Source: Fragilariopsis cylindrus CCMP1102 (lineage: Eukaryota > Bacillariophyta > Bacillariophyceae > Bacillariales > Bacillariaceae). Taken from it: 64,000 nt of DNA. The notes below the pieces were generated by a model. That model was not told the origin of the DNA. It did no database searches and saw only the letters and a list, made by a program, of their open reading frames with translations. Position numbers and translations under genes: made by a program. This document shows positions 55,076-64,000 of the stretch, one piece after another (within the stretch, counting starts at the first letter, position 1; every line of letters starts with the position of its first letter). The stretch lies in assembly GCA_900095095.1 (NCBI GenBank), contig FMBT01000356.1:231908-295907 (forward strand). The letters run 5' to 3'.

Positions 55076-55168
55076 CTACCATAAAGACTTGTGGATTATC
55101 GCTTTGATTCTATGTTTGGACTTCTTGGACGAGTTTACACTGGCTGATTTTGACGAAGCTAAAGTGTT

Positions 55169-57319
55169 CTACTCCGTTTGATAACGATGGTTGCTGCTGT
55201 TACCATCAAGTTCTTCGAGCCATGGGTCCATTGTTATATAAGTCATATTGTCATCGTCAATAATTGATGGAGACACATCAACACTCATTGTAGGAAATTT
55301 ACTACCAGAACTCTTGTCATTTTGGAGCTCTAATTTTTCACTTGTAACACACCTTGGACTTCCAGTGAGATCATCTAATACCTTAGCTCGCTCGATTTTC
55401 TCGAAGTCAGAAGATTCCACACCTTCCTCTACCACGGTGTACTCCGTGTAACTTTCCTCTTCCTCTAGATCTTCCTTAATCTCATCGATTTCTTCGGCTA
55501 GTGTATATTCCTCTTCGATCACAGTGAATTCCATATAACTTTCCTCGTCGTCGTCGCCGACGTCGTCGTCAATTTGATCATCGAAGGCATTCGAGAGAAA
55601 ATCGTCGAAGGCATCGAAGCTATTGAAGATATCCTTATTTTTTGGGCTCTTACTTGGAGCTGAAACTGGATCCTTGTCGGTCCAGGGATAAACTTTGGTA
55701 TTCTCATTCTCTACTGACTTCTCTTCGGTATCTTCGGTAGCAGTAGAAGGTAGAGGGTGGACGTTTCTGTCTTTCTCGGTCGTTCTATCCTCGTCATCAT
55801 TCCTATACGATGATTCAAAGATATCATGATGACCGATATATATGCAGGAAATTTTATCTCTCATTTCTTCCAAGACGAGCTCATATAGGTTCAGATCTTT
55901 CTCGCGATGAATCGAAAGCAATTGATGCGTAATACCTGCCAAGACTCTATCCTTCGTTTTGACAATTTTAGAAGATGAAGACGACGATACCTCCTTGACT
56001 CCTTCGCCGTTACCCTCATCACTAGATGTTTGTGTGGCATCATCAACGCTACTCGAAGTCATGTCAATTCCCTCGTCAGATATGTCTGCTGTTGCTATTG
56101 TCGTGGTATACGCATCGCTACGTATTGACTCGGTAGTATGCGACGACGGCAACGAAACGCCAATAGCAGTAGTAGTGTCCGGAGACTGCTGCGATGATGA
56201 TAACAGCAGCGGTGCTTGTACTGATTCTACTACCCTGGATGATGAATTAAATAATTCTCTTTCTTCATTGACGCCTTCTTTTTCTTTACGATAAATTTGA
56301 GACTTTTGCTGGATCATAGTATCACCATACGTAGTATTATACGTAGTATGATGGTAGTCGGACTGTAGATTCAACAGAGAAGGAGTTTGAGATGATTGTA
56401 ACTTCAAGGTGACCTCGTTGACTATAGGATATTGTTCGATAGTGTAGCGAGTAGGGTTGGATTCGACTAAAACGGGACTAGTTGTCCCAACGAAAGCATT
56501 GCGGTTGATGTTGCTTTTGACTTGCTGTTGCTCATACTGTGCTCGTGACTGCTTGATAGCATAGAGAGAAGGAATGATAGGTTGTGAAACATACGGCGAA
56601 CTACTACTTCCTCCGCTCGACAAACTGGACAACGACGAATTTTCGATATCATTGTTCGATTTTGCTGCTACCGATCCAGCTCTTTTAGGCATGCGAAGAA
56701 ATTTTCTCAATCTGCCCTTCGCTTTCTTACCAGCCGATTTGTCAACGTTCTCTGTTGAGTCGTGTTTGTTCACGTCCTCATCCGCAGACGTAACATTAAT
56801 ACGTTGTTCTTGTTCTCGATTGAATTGATTCTGCAAACGTACTTCCTCTTCCGCTTGTGCTAACATTCTCGTTCTCAATTTCATCGATTCTTCTTTATCC
56901 ATTCTCCATTTGATGATCTCTAATCTCGATAGAATCTTAGCGATTTGTGCTTTTAGATTTTCCTCGACGACCCCACCAGCCATCCATTCTCGATGTTTGG
57001 GTAGATTTGTCAATGCCAATTGAGCAAATCTCATTCCATAAACGTATGCTTCATCGAGATGTAAACTTTCATAAGCTTGTTCGAAGTACCCAAACAATCG
57101 TTGGGCGATTGTCATGTATTTAGAAAGTGGATAACTATCGACGACTCGTACTTGATTCGCAGAATCCGCATCTTTTAATGCTCGACGTCGAGAAAAACTT
57201 ACAGAAGAATTGAGTGACGACGGTGCTGTGCTTGTTGATGTTGCAAACGACGATGACACGGAAGTGAAAATCCCTCCGCGGCTTCTAGCCGAAGTTGAGG
57301 ATGAATATGAATTTCGCAT
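55169..57319 (-). CDS. Unrecognised 716-residue acidic protein with helical N-terminal domain
   Basis: Residues 1-60 are Ser-rich. Residues about 65-150 (YMTIAQRLFGYFEQAYESLH, then AYVYGMRFAQLALTNLPKHR) are a compact helical domain with a TPR/MIT-like look, followed by a coiled-coil-like Lys/Glu/Arg stretch to about 175. The rest is low-complexity: Ser/Thr-rich middle, then a strongly acidic region (DDQIDDDVGDDDEESYMEFT and a related SYTEYTVVEE) near 600-650. No catalytic motif. The membrane-traffic flavour of the N-terminal domain is only an impression. It ends in TAG, after which the same frame leads on toward the armadillo fragment. Confidence 0.6.
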   Translation of the reverse strand: MRNSYSSSTSARSRGGIFTSVSSSFATSTSTAPSSLNSSVSFSRRRALKDADSANQVRVVDSYPLSKYMTIAQRLFGYFEQAYESLHLDEAYVYGMRFAQLALTNLPKHREWMAGGVVEENLKAQIAKILSRLEIIKWRMDKEESMKLRTRMLAQAEEEVRLQNQFNREQEQRINVTSADEDVNKHDSTENVDKSAGKKAKGRLRKFLRMPKRAGSVAAKSNNDIENSSLSSLSSGGSSSSPYVSQPIIPSLYAIKQSRAQYEQQQVKSNINRNAFVGTTSPVLVESNPTRYTIEQYPIVNEVTLKLQSSQTPSLLNLQSDYHHTTYNTTYGDTMIQQKSQIYRKEKEGVNEERELFNSSSRVVESVQAPLLLSSSQQSPDTTTAIGVSLPSSHTTESIRSDAYTTTIATADISDEGIDMTSSSVDDATQTSSDEGNGEGVKEVSSSSSSKIVKTKDRVLAGITHQLLSIHREKDLNLYELVLEEMRDKISCIYIGHHDIFESSYRNDDEDRTTEKDRNVHPLPSTATEDTEEKSVENENTKVYPWTDKDPVSAPSKSPKNKDIFNSFDAFDDFLSNAFDDQIDDDVGDDDEESYMEFTVIEEEYTLAEEIDEIKEDLEEEESYTEYTVVEEGVESSDFEKIERAKVLDDLTGSPRCVTSEKLELQNDKSSGSKFPTMSVDVSPSIIDDDNMTYITMDPWLEELDGNSSNHRYQTE

Positions 57320-57893
57320 TGTTTCGTTCCTTCAATTAATTGATGCTACTTTCTTTTCCCTTTCTTATCTTTTTGGATTAATGTGAACTTCATGTCGTTT
57401 ACCTTCCGTTTACCTACTAGTTCATAACAGAGCGTGTTAATTGTCGAGATAGTCATATCAAAAGATAAAAACATGTGTACCACTCGTCTCCTGCTAAGAT
57501 TTCAATCGTGGAGGCGAAAACGCAAGACTAAACAACATCGCCAATCTGTTTCGAGTCACACATCGAAGAATTCTGTTACTAGTAATAAAAAAAAATTCAA
57601 ACAAATAACGATATTATTATTTTCATCATCATCATCATCATCATCATGCATCGGTGGCACTTTTGTTGTAGTTGTTGGATTTTGGAACCTCCTTAGCCTA
57701 CTTTAGCTTGTAGATATAACAGCTCTAAAAGGATGAAGTAAAAATTGTTTAGCTAGCTACTTTTTTAAAGATCTCGGAACTAACACGGTATTTTTTCGTA
57801 CCTTCTCGCTTAAAAATTTGAACTGATATTAAACTCGAGGGTTGTTTCAAGTTCGACATTTCTCTTGGTAACAATTGTGAAGACTGTCTATAG
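57320..57893. other. Promoter region with a small Ser-rich ORF
   Basis: A plus-strand frame (57434-57706, first ATG candidates 57434 and 57473) has a Lys/Arg-rich start and a hydrophobic C terminus after a (TCA)n tract (57621-57647). It could be a signal-anchor exon of the following gene, but no good donor joins it in frame. A CTATAG acceptor-like site ends at 57893. Confidence 0.35.
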
Positions 57894-58406
57894 GAGATGC
57901 CATATAAATATAATGGGAGTAGCTGTTCTCAATCTGATAATCTCCAGCCTCGTCAAAAGTTTAATTGTACTGATAGTGGTGAAGGTGCACCTAGAACTGA
58001 ATTAACACAAAGTTACATCACTGCTGTCCCTTGTGGAGGAATCGATCTTTATTTTGCATGTCCCGTCGCTGTTGGAGAGAAGTACACCTTGAATCAAGAT
58101 AAAGTTTTCGACAAACTTTCAGCTGATATGACCATCATCATTTTTGATCCAGAAGGAGGAAATGTTCTACAACTTGTTGATGTGCCTTTGTCTTGTTCCC
58201 AACCATTGTTCCACTTCGATAAGTTTGGAGCAAGTCAAGTTACTCAGTGGATCAAAACATCTGGTCGTATCGTTACCGACACACAAACCGGTGTAACGGG
58301 AACGATTCAACTTGCTTTGGATACATCGAACGAGCAGAAGCCAGTTCGTCTCTTAGAAATGACCGTCCTTACCAACACAAGTTCTCTATTATATCCACTA
58401 CTATAG
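57894..58406 (+). CDS. Secreted-type diatom domain protein fragment (DUF7467-like)
   Basis: Encodes MPYKYNGSSCSQSDNLQPRQ, then CGGIDLYFACPVAVGEKYTL, LSADMTIIIFDPEGGNVLQL and SCSQPLFHFDKFGASQVTQW. This layout, with paired Cys and a DKFG-QV motif, is a repeated extracellular module of unknown function common in diatoms. I match it to DUF7467 from memory, without a search. No signal peptide is present in frame. The exon probably starts at 57894 behind a CTATAG acceptor, with the leader exon unplaced. After NTSSLLYPLL a TAG stops the frame, and neighbouring frames do not clearly continue. Likely a partial or decayed gene. Confidence 0.5.
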   Translation, partial: EMPYKYNGSSCSQSDNLQPRQKFNCTDSGEGAPRTELTQSYITAVPCGGIDLYFACPVAVGEKYTLNQDKVFDKLSADMTIIIFDPEGGNVLQLVDVPLSCSQPLFHFDKFGASQVTQWIKTSGRIVTDTQTGVTGTIQLALDTSNEQKPVRLLEMTVLTNTSSLLYPLL

Positions 58407-58562
58407 CAGCATCATCAACAACAAAAACAGTCCGTTCCCAAGCCCTGCTCCATCGCCTTCTCCTGCATCCTTTTAAGTGCACTCACTGGATAAATTTTCT
58501 TCATTACCATCATCAGTGGAACCCTCGATGGAACCAACATGTGTAACGCTTCCAATTTGCTT

Positions 58563-58628
58563 ACATGTATATATATATTATGTGTTGGTAATCGCACATG
58601 TATATATATATTATGTGTTGGTAATCGC
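58563..58628. repeat. 33-bp tandem duplication
   Basis: ACATGTATATATATATTATG plus 13 bases occurs twice head to tail (58563-58595 and 58596-58628). Confidence 0.92.
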
Positions 58629-58661
58629 TGGCAGTCGCTGATCTTGCACTAATTTATCTAC

Positions 58662-60062
58662 CTATATATAAGATATAATAAGACAACATCCATCATCGAT
58701 TCTATGTTGAAACTTTCGTCGTATCGTTCTTGGAGTAGTAGTCGTAATTTCCTTTGCCGTTGATTCTGTCTTATTCGTCGTTGATGTAGGTGTCGATATC
58801 ATATCAAGCGATGGGAAACTCACAAGACTAATATCTATATACCATTCTTCCTCATCATCGTTATTACTGGTAATGTTTTTTTCATCACCATTATAGCTGG
58901 TCGAAACCGTTATGTCACCCGGTAGATGAAGGGTAGTCGTATCATTAAACTGCTGTTGTTCAATGCAGTTGTTATTGTTGATGTTGCCCTTGTCATTCTT
59001 ATCCATGCTAGACGTCGTAGTAGTAGTTATTTGATTTCGGCGGTGTCTTAATTCTTCTCCAATTAAAGAAAAAACTGTACCTGAATCCAGATGACCATTC
59101 CCATCAATTCCACTACCACCAACTTTATTATTGCTATTATCTTCATTTTTATCTTTACTATAGCAACGTTCCCATTGAATCTTAATAGATGATGTCGATG
59201 AAAGTTTGTAACGATATCTCGTACATCTATTATTGTTGTTAACATTTTCATTTTCATTTCCATTTGTTTTATTAGCTATAATCTGTATGACATTCAGATC
59301 TAATGATACTCGAAGACGATGATCATTCGGTAATACAAACATAGTTTCCAACCGCAATGTTCTTGTTCTTGTTTTCGTGTTCGTCGAAGTACTAGTTGCT
59401 GCTGTTGTACGAAGAATACTATCGAATGTACTAACACTATTCGTATCGTTATGCCAAATTCTAGCAATTTTGTTATTATCTGCATCAGCAATAGTATCGT
59501 CATCGTCATCGTTATCATTGTTATTATTATTGTTACTGTGCATCATAACTATACCATCATCACTGTTAAAACTATATGAATATTTTTCATCGGATTGATT
59601 TGTATGAAGATTATCAAGACCACATCCTACTCCAGGGAAGATGGTATTGGTTCTTCTATGAAATGTCATAGTATTGCTGTTATTGCTGTTATTGCTGTCT
59701 TTATCGGAATCATCATCGAACTGTTCTTCTTCGGATACTAAAATCTCTAATGTAGATGGTACTTGATTCCACATAAGAAGTTCTTCAGGAACATATCGTG
59801 ACGGTACTGGTAAAAGACTACCATCGATAGATGAAAATTCAGCAACATAACCCGCATATTCATACAACCTTCTCCTTCCTCCCTGTTGTTCTTTGGTCGT
59901 TGACGTTGACATTGACATAGACATTATTTTTGATGGCGATTTTGATAACGATAAAACGTACCGATTGATGGGCAATAATGATGTGGTGTATTTTGTGGTC
60001 ATGAAACCGTTGTGAAGACTGCTACTACAAGACCAGAAGGAGGTTCGATTAAGAAAGAACAT
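58662..60062 (-). CDS. Unrecognised 466-residue protein with organelle-type leader
   Basis: The N terminus is Ser/Arg/Lys-rich without acids for about 50 residues (MFFLNRTSFWSCSSSLHNGF), as in mitochondrial presequences. A conserved-looking start follows: LYEYAGYVAEFSSIDGSLLP and VPEELLMWNQVPSTLEILVS. Alternating beta-type segments (TLRLETMFVLPNDHRLRVSL, SSIKIQWERCYS, LPGDITVSTSY, EEWYIDISLVSFPS) are separated by Asn/Asp-rich inserts. A beta-barrel lipid- or pigment-binding fold is conceivable but I recognise no family. Single exon, intact frame, TATA-like ATATATAA just past the stop. Confidence 0.6.
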   Translation of the reverse strand: MFFLNRTSFWSCSSSLHNGFMTTKYTTSLLPINRYVLSLSKSPSKIMSMSMSTSTTKEQQGGRRRLYEYAGYVAEFSSIDGSLLPVPSRYVPEELLMWNQVPSTLEILVSEEEQFDDDSDKDSNNSNNSNTMTFHRRTNTIFPGVGCGLDNLHTNQSDEKYSYSFNSDDGIVMMHSNNNNNNDNDDDDDTIADADNNKIARIWHNDTNSVSTFDSILRTTAATSTSTNTKTRTRTLRLETMFVLPNDHRLRVSLDLNVIQIIANKTNGNENENVNNNNRCTRYRYKLSSTSSIKIQWERCYSKDKNEDNSNNKVGGSGIDGNGHLDSGTVFSLIGEELRHRRNQITTTTTSSMDKNDKGNINNNNCIEQQQFNDTTTLHLPGDITVSTSYNGDEKNITSNNDDEEEWYIDISLVSFPSLDMISTPTSTTNKTESTAKEITTTTPRTIRRKFQHRIDDGCCLIISYI

Positions 60063-60530
60063 ACAATTTTGGAACCGAATTTGGTGATCTTGTGAGGGAC
60101 AGCATGCAGGAGATGCAGGTTAGAGGTACCGAAGGTATTTGATATGTGAAGGTACCGTATCTACTAATCTTCGTCACGACAAATAGAGAAACAAAGACAC
60201 AAAATAAATTATTATGATAGATTCAGATTGGGACTAAATAAATCAATGCATGGTATGATAAGCACTATTTAAATACGAGTCACGTTTCACGAGTCGATTC
60301 ATTCACGTTTAAACATTGAGTAAATTTGAAATTCTCGCCAACAAACAACGAACAACGAACAACTACTGTAAACACTTACTGTAAACATTACTATCTTGAA
60401 CATACCAACAAAGCAAAGCAATCAGTCAGATCGACTACGAAAGTGATTAGCGAAGATCTTTTCATAAAAGTAACAAAATTAATAAGAAGCAAATTCACGA
60501 CGACGACAACAACAGCAACATCTGTCAATC
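60063..60530. other. Promoter/5' UTR region of the YbjQ-like gene
   Basis: Between two divergent genes. Bases 60298-60434 share a long segment with 63153-63290 (listed separately). No coding sequence. Confidence 0.5.
60298..60434 (+). repeat. Dispersed duplicate of an upstream region (copy 1)
   Basis: Shares TTCATTCACGTTTAAACATT, AATTCTCGCCAACAAACAAC and TTACTATCTTGAACATACCA with 63153-63290 in the same order and orientation, with indels between. It sits about 100 bp before the YbjQ-like ATG. Confidence 0.85.
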
Positions 60531-61428
60531 ATGGGAATCGGATCATCGAAACAATCGGCTGGTGGAACCTTAAAGGGTGCGTATGCCCCACCATTACCGG
60601 GTATGGCAATACCCAAAATACCAAATGAAGATAAAAGGTATGGGATTACGTGCCCGAAGGATAAGCAGGGTGGTGATACCATGACGGTCATGTTAAAAGG
60701 GAACGAGAAAACGCTTACGATCCCCAAACACACCATCACCCGTGGTGTGTCCAATGTCACCCGACCGGGAGACAAATTCTTTTGGACGGATTATGCGTGG
60801 AAGAAAGTCATCGCGTCGACATTACCCGCCTTACCGGGTGCTACGACAATGGAAGCCAAACCCATGATTTGGGCCTCCTCGAGTAAAACAAGTAGGACTC
60901 TCAATAATCTCGATACACTGTCGACGATGGGTACCAAAGTCGGTCCGTTGTTACAAGAGTGCCAAGAAGAACTATTAAAACAGGCTATTTCGCATGGCTG
61001 CAATGCGGTCCTAAGTATCAAGTAAGTAGCAGAAGATGCTTCAATTTTAACCACAAGGAGTGATGATCGATACTATAGTAAATGCCGTCTCCGAGGATGT
61101 CGTGCGTACTATTTCTGCTACAGTATATGACACGTTTTGTGTATTATGTTCGATGCTACTATTGGTTTCATGCTTATGGTATTTCTATTCTCTGCTTCAT
61201 TCTTTGATGATAATATGATACAGCATCAATGTTACGACAGATAGTACCGATATTGGTAGCGATGGTGCATATGGTAAATCGAAACTTATGATTGCAACAA
61301 TGAGTGGAACACCGTGCATCGTTGTTCCAAATACAACATTACCACCGGTGACTGTGAATATTGATTCTAGTATGTTGATTGCAGCCGAATACAATTATGA
61401 CATTTACCCCGAGAAACAGCCGATATGA
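60531..61428 (+). CDS. YbjQ-like (heavy-metal-binding-type) domain protein
   Basis: Two exons: 60531-61021 and 61224-61428, with a 202-nt intron (TCAA|GTAAGT ... ATACAG|CATC). Together they give 231 residues. The start MGIGSSKQSAGG has Gly at position 2, a possible N-myristoylation signal. Residues about 100-210 (EELLKQAISHGCNAVLSI, spliced to NINVTTDSTDIG, then GYGKSKL-like AYGKSKLMIATMSGTPCIVV) follow the YbjQ/DUF74 pattern, where a helix with G-x-NAV precedes a strand ending in a GT motif. The biochemical role of that family is not settled. Frame intact. Confidence 0.65.
61022..61223 (+). other. Intron of the YbjQ-like gene
   Basis: 202 nt, GTAAGT...GATACAG, phase 2. Splicing joins SI-N to INVTTDS, and total coding length becomes 696 nt, divisible by three. 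Confidence 0.9.
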
Positions 61429-61897
61429 CACCAGCAGTAGCAGCAACAGCAAAAAGAGTAGAATCCATGTATTATATTTCATAAGATAGGTCTTAAAACC
61501 GGTAAAGTAGTATTTGGTTGACTCGATTCGACTCGAGGGAGTTGACATAAAACGTAAACGTAAACGTGATTGCAGTATAGCACAATTATTATCATCGGAG
61601 AAACTTAAGGCATGCATTGATCAAAAGTTTTCGGGGTTCTTTACGGTTCGTAATATTTCAATTTGTTTATTTCACTTAGAACGACAATACAATAAATTTC
61701 TGAGTCTACACGTACGACTACTGTACTGTACAATATATTTATGATTTCCACTCCACTCCACTCCACTCCTATTTTATATTATATTGTATTATAATACTTC
61801 TTACCTTATTACTTTTGGGACACATGCAATGAATGGTGTTGTGCACTTGTACAAAGAACATTATTATGTTTTACTACACGTACCAACAAAGAACTAG
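61429..61897. other. Convergent intergenic region with CCACT repeat
   Basis: Contains a (CCACT)n tract at 61747-61769, two to three copies of CGTAAA near 61552-61567, and ACTACTGTACTGTACA near 61719-61734. A 76-codon plus frame (61514-61744) is not convincing. Confidence 0.45.
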
Positions 61898-63128
61898 CTA
61901 CTTCTTTGCTTTTGGATCCGACCACCATGGATCTTCTTCTTCTTCTACGTTGTTGTTGTTGTTGTTGTTTCCACCACGATCATTCATGCTAATTTTGGTG
62001 GGTGCTTCGACGAGGGGTTGTCCGTTCTTCATTTCAAAATCCATTTGTGAGGACATACATCCCATGGCAATAATTTTCACCGACCATATCCCTCTCCAAC
62101 AGGTACGGACACAACTAAAACAGGCCCTCGCAGCTCGTCCACCTTCCCCGCTGCATTCTTGTGCTCCTTCGCTGTCGGGGGCACAGAAACCAACACAACA
62201 GCTAGAAATAGAAACACACAAAGCACACATACAAAGTTTCGATGCCAATTGCGAAAAGAATCCAACACAATGATTGACACGATTTTCCAATGGATCATTT
62301 TCTAATTTTCGTTGGTCTTTGATCATGCGACGATTCACATCAAACGAACAACACACACTCCAGGCACACCCCAAACAACATACCTCGGCGGCTAAGAAGG
62401 CATGGGGACATTTACTTTCACCGTAGGTACCCGCTTCGATTGTGATGGGTGCACTCGGACCACACCGGTTGGCGCAACAATGGGGACCGTCGTGATATCC
62501 CTGCCAGAGTTTGTACTTGTCATGTCACCATCGAGCAACTGGTGTCGCATCCACCATTGTCCACAGGGCGCACATGCCGTGTACAAACAACACTTGATTG
62601 GTATCCGTAATGGCGTTTGGATCATCGGAAGCTGCCACCCCCACCGGGGGATCTGTTTCTGGACCGTCGTTGAAACAAAATACTTTTTTTATTTTGAATT
62701 TGAGAGGGAAGGGATTTTGATTTTGTGAGAAGAATTATATATCTGGTTTGAAAAACAATACTTAGGACACCCGTCTGTCAGAAACATACCGATAGGGAAT
62801 GCCAACGGACTGCCAAAGCACCATATGATTTGGGCCACATATTCCATGCATGGATTGACAGTTTCGAGGCAATCGGCAACGACACCAAAACATTGATTGC
62901 AACCACATCCATCCTTCCAACAGTCACAGCAATTATCTCCGATACAATTATTAGCTATATCCATGATATATACAATGTATGATATATATATGATATATGG
63001 TCGAGTAAAAATAATTGTCCTTACCCAACCCAACGGATCCTCAAAGAAGGATGTTTCGTCGACACTGCCACCACTGTCACACCACCACCGGTAGTAGTGT
63101 GTTGATGCTGCAATCGAACGCGCGCCAT
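61898..63128 (-). pseudogene. Cys-rich membrane-type protein, PLAC8-like, with splice/frame uncertainties
   Basis: Starts near ATG 63128. The sensible N terminus (SIAASTHYYRWWCDSGGSVD, ETSFFEDPL) is one frame over, so one base is off. Short introns appear likely: TTGG|GTTGGG...GATATAG near 63024-62960, then GACG|GTGTCC...GTCCAG near 62774-62669. Joined, they read CWKDGCGCNQCFGVVADCLE, FGSPLAFPIGMFLTD and PPVGVAASDDPNAITDTNQV. A TGA then interrupts at VARW (about 62537), and the frame goes on with GPHCCANRCGPSAP, CCLGCAWSVCCSFDVNRR and LCMCALCVSISSCCVGFC to the stop at 61898. Many Cys pairs suggest a PLAC8-type or related membrane protein. Family call weak. Confidence 0.4.
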
Positions 63129-63152
63129 CTTTTCTGTTCAAAAAATGAGATT

Positions 63153-63290
63153 TTCATTCACGTTTAAACATTGGGCCTTTATTCTTTCTCCAGTCGAAAA
63201 GAAATTCTCGCCAACAAACAACAAACAACGAACACTAAACACGTTACTATCTTGAACATACCAACAAAGCAAAGCAATTAGTCAGATCGA
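63153..63290 (+). repeat. Dispersed duplicate of an upstream region (copy 2)
   Basis: Second copy of the 60298-60434 segment, here about 50 bp before the SGNH-type gene. Copy 2 has an extra GGGCCTTTATTCTTTCTCCA block after TTTAAACATT. Confidence 0.85.
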
Positions 63291-63341
63291 TACCATACCA
63301 TACCATACCACGCCATGCCATGCCATGCCATGCCATACCAT
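63289..63341. repeat. Pentanucleotide tandem repeat CCATA/CCATG
   Basis: About ten units: CCATA first, then one CCACG, then CCATG, ending CCATACCATG. The last ATG is the likely start of the next gene. The repeat supplies several ATGs in two frames just upstream. Confidence 0.85.
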
Positions 63342-64000
63342 GACGATTAGATTATCCTCGTTTCTCTACTTGTTCTGCTATCATAACTGGAGGGTTGTTA
63401 TTATTCTAGACCAGTCAATATTGATCGTCGTGAACTACTCATCGCTACTAGCAATTCGTCATCAGCAGCAGCATCCGATACTACCTACTGAGATTGTCAC
63501 GAATACTACTATTGTTACTGCTGTAGCAGCAGCAGCAAGCAGTCGCCACACCATAACAATAACTAATAGTGCTACGATCGCTGCGACATCTTCATCATCG
63601 ACATCATTATCCTCATCGAAATCGTCGTCGTCGTCGTCGTCGTCAATAGAAGGAAAGAGACAAAGAATGTTATGTGACACTTGATCGTACACGGAAAGCA
63701 GTACGATATGATCCAGAACAAAACGCTATACCTACGTTAACTTTTTTGAATGATGATAATAGTAATAATAATAACGACAGCAGCAGCAATAGCACATAAC
63801 AACAATACGATGACGATGATGACGATGGAAGGACTTTCAAATGACTATTTACGAAAAAATTATTCGTGGTAAGAAGGTAGCAATTATTGGTGATTCAACA
63901 TTGAGGAATTTAGTGATGGTTGGTCCGTTATATGATGAACAGCAAAAGATTTATTCTGGAGAACAACAACAATAACAACAATAACAACAATAATAAATGA
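63340..64000 (+). pseudogene. 5' part of an SGNH/PC-esterase-like membrane protein gene (partial, frame breaks)
   Basis: An N-terminal signal anchor (TIRLSSFLYLFCYHNWRVVI) and Ser/Thr-rich stalk stop at 63684. In another frame follows RKAVRYDPEQNAIPTLTFLN, then EGLSNDYLRK, then, shifted again near 63857, GKKVAIIGDSTLRNLV. The GDS box and its setting match SGNH-type acyl or sugar esterases (PC-esterase/TBL-like), often Golgi type II proteins that modify polysaccharides. The catalytic Asp-His block would lie past the window. At least two frame changes, so decayed or misread. Confidence 0.5.

Noticed and set aside
24967-55171. Reassignment of TAG to a sense codon in this genome
   Set aside because: TAG is the natural stop of RecQ (31346), the EamA transporter (47415) and the LamG gene end (22891).

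Overview
The window looks like nuclear DNA of a low-GC diatom (stramenopile). Three things point there: Ty1/copia elements of the CoDi kind, secreted or plastid-type leaders ending in a Phe-containing 'SAF/YSF/AFAF' motif, and short GT-AG introns in compact genes full of Ser/Asn/Asp repeats. The species cannot be named from sequence alone.

Left third (1-17626): a nest of copia-type LTR retrotransposons. Element A1 (minus strand, runs off the left edge) has an intact gag and a pol open to the edge. It is inserted in the pol of element B (minus strand), a more divergent copia element with an 861-residue Gag and an unusual hydrophobic segment at the start of Pol. A second A copy, A2 (plus strand, 3'-truncated, frameshifted), starts at 12625 in B's upstream flank. 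Right of A2, 1537 bp of B (11088-12624) recur without visible change at 16090-17626 and then run straight into unique sequence. This is what an occupied allele and an empty allele placed in tandem would look like.

Middle (17627-43145): a gene-poor stretch, a 5S rRNA gene (minus), a broken WD40 gene resembling THOC6, a broken LamG/cadherin-like membrane protein gene, a kynurenine-monooxygenase-like FAD enzyme, a RecQ helicase with an N-terminal zinc finger, valyl-tRNA synthetase, a short spliced RAMP4/SERP1 gene that simple ORF calling misses, an SLC33A1-type acetyl-CoA transporter, and a very large DEDDy exonuclease protein with a plastid-type leader.

Right third (43146-64000): a wrecked S46 peptidase gene with a foreign-looking AT-rich block, an EamA-type transporter, a copia RNase H relic, a highly charged 40-residue-repeat protein, a broken PPR gene, a coiled/acidic protein that may once have run into an armadillo domain, a secreted-type domain fragment, several unrecognised proteins, a YbjQ-like gene, a Cys-rich gene and the start of an SGNH-type esterase gene.

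A theme across the window is that long conserved reading frames are interrupted by one-base changes, mostly single-base deletions. Six lie within about 390 bp of A2, and others hit RecQ, ValRS and the LamG gene. Consensus-sequence error is therefore a serious alternative to real gene decay. The genes are mostly independent housekeeping or secretory genes, and I see no operon-like pathway cluster.
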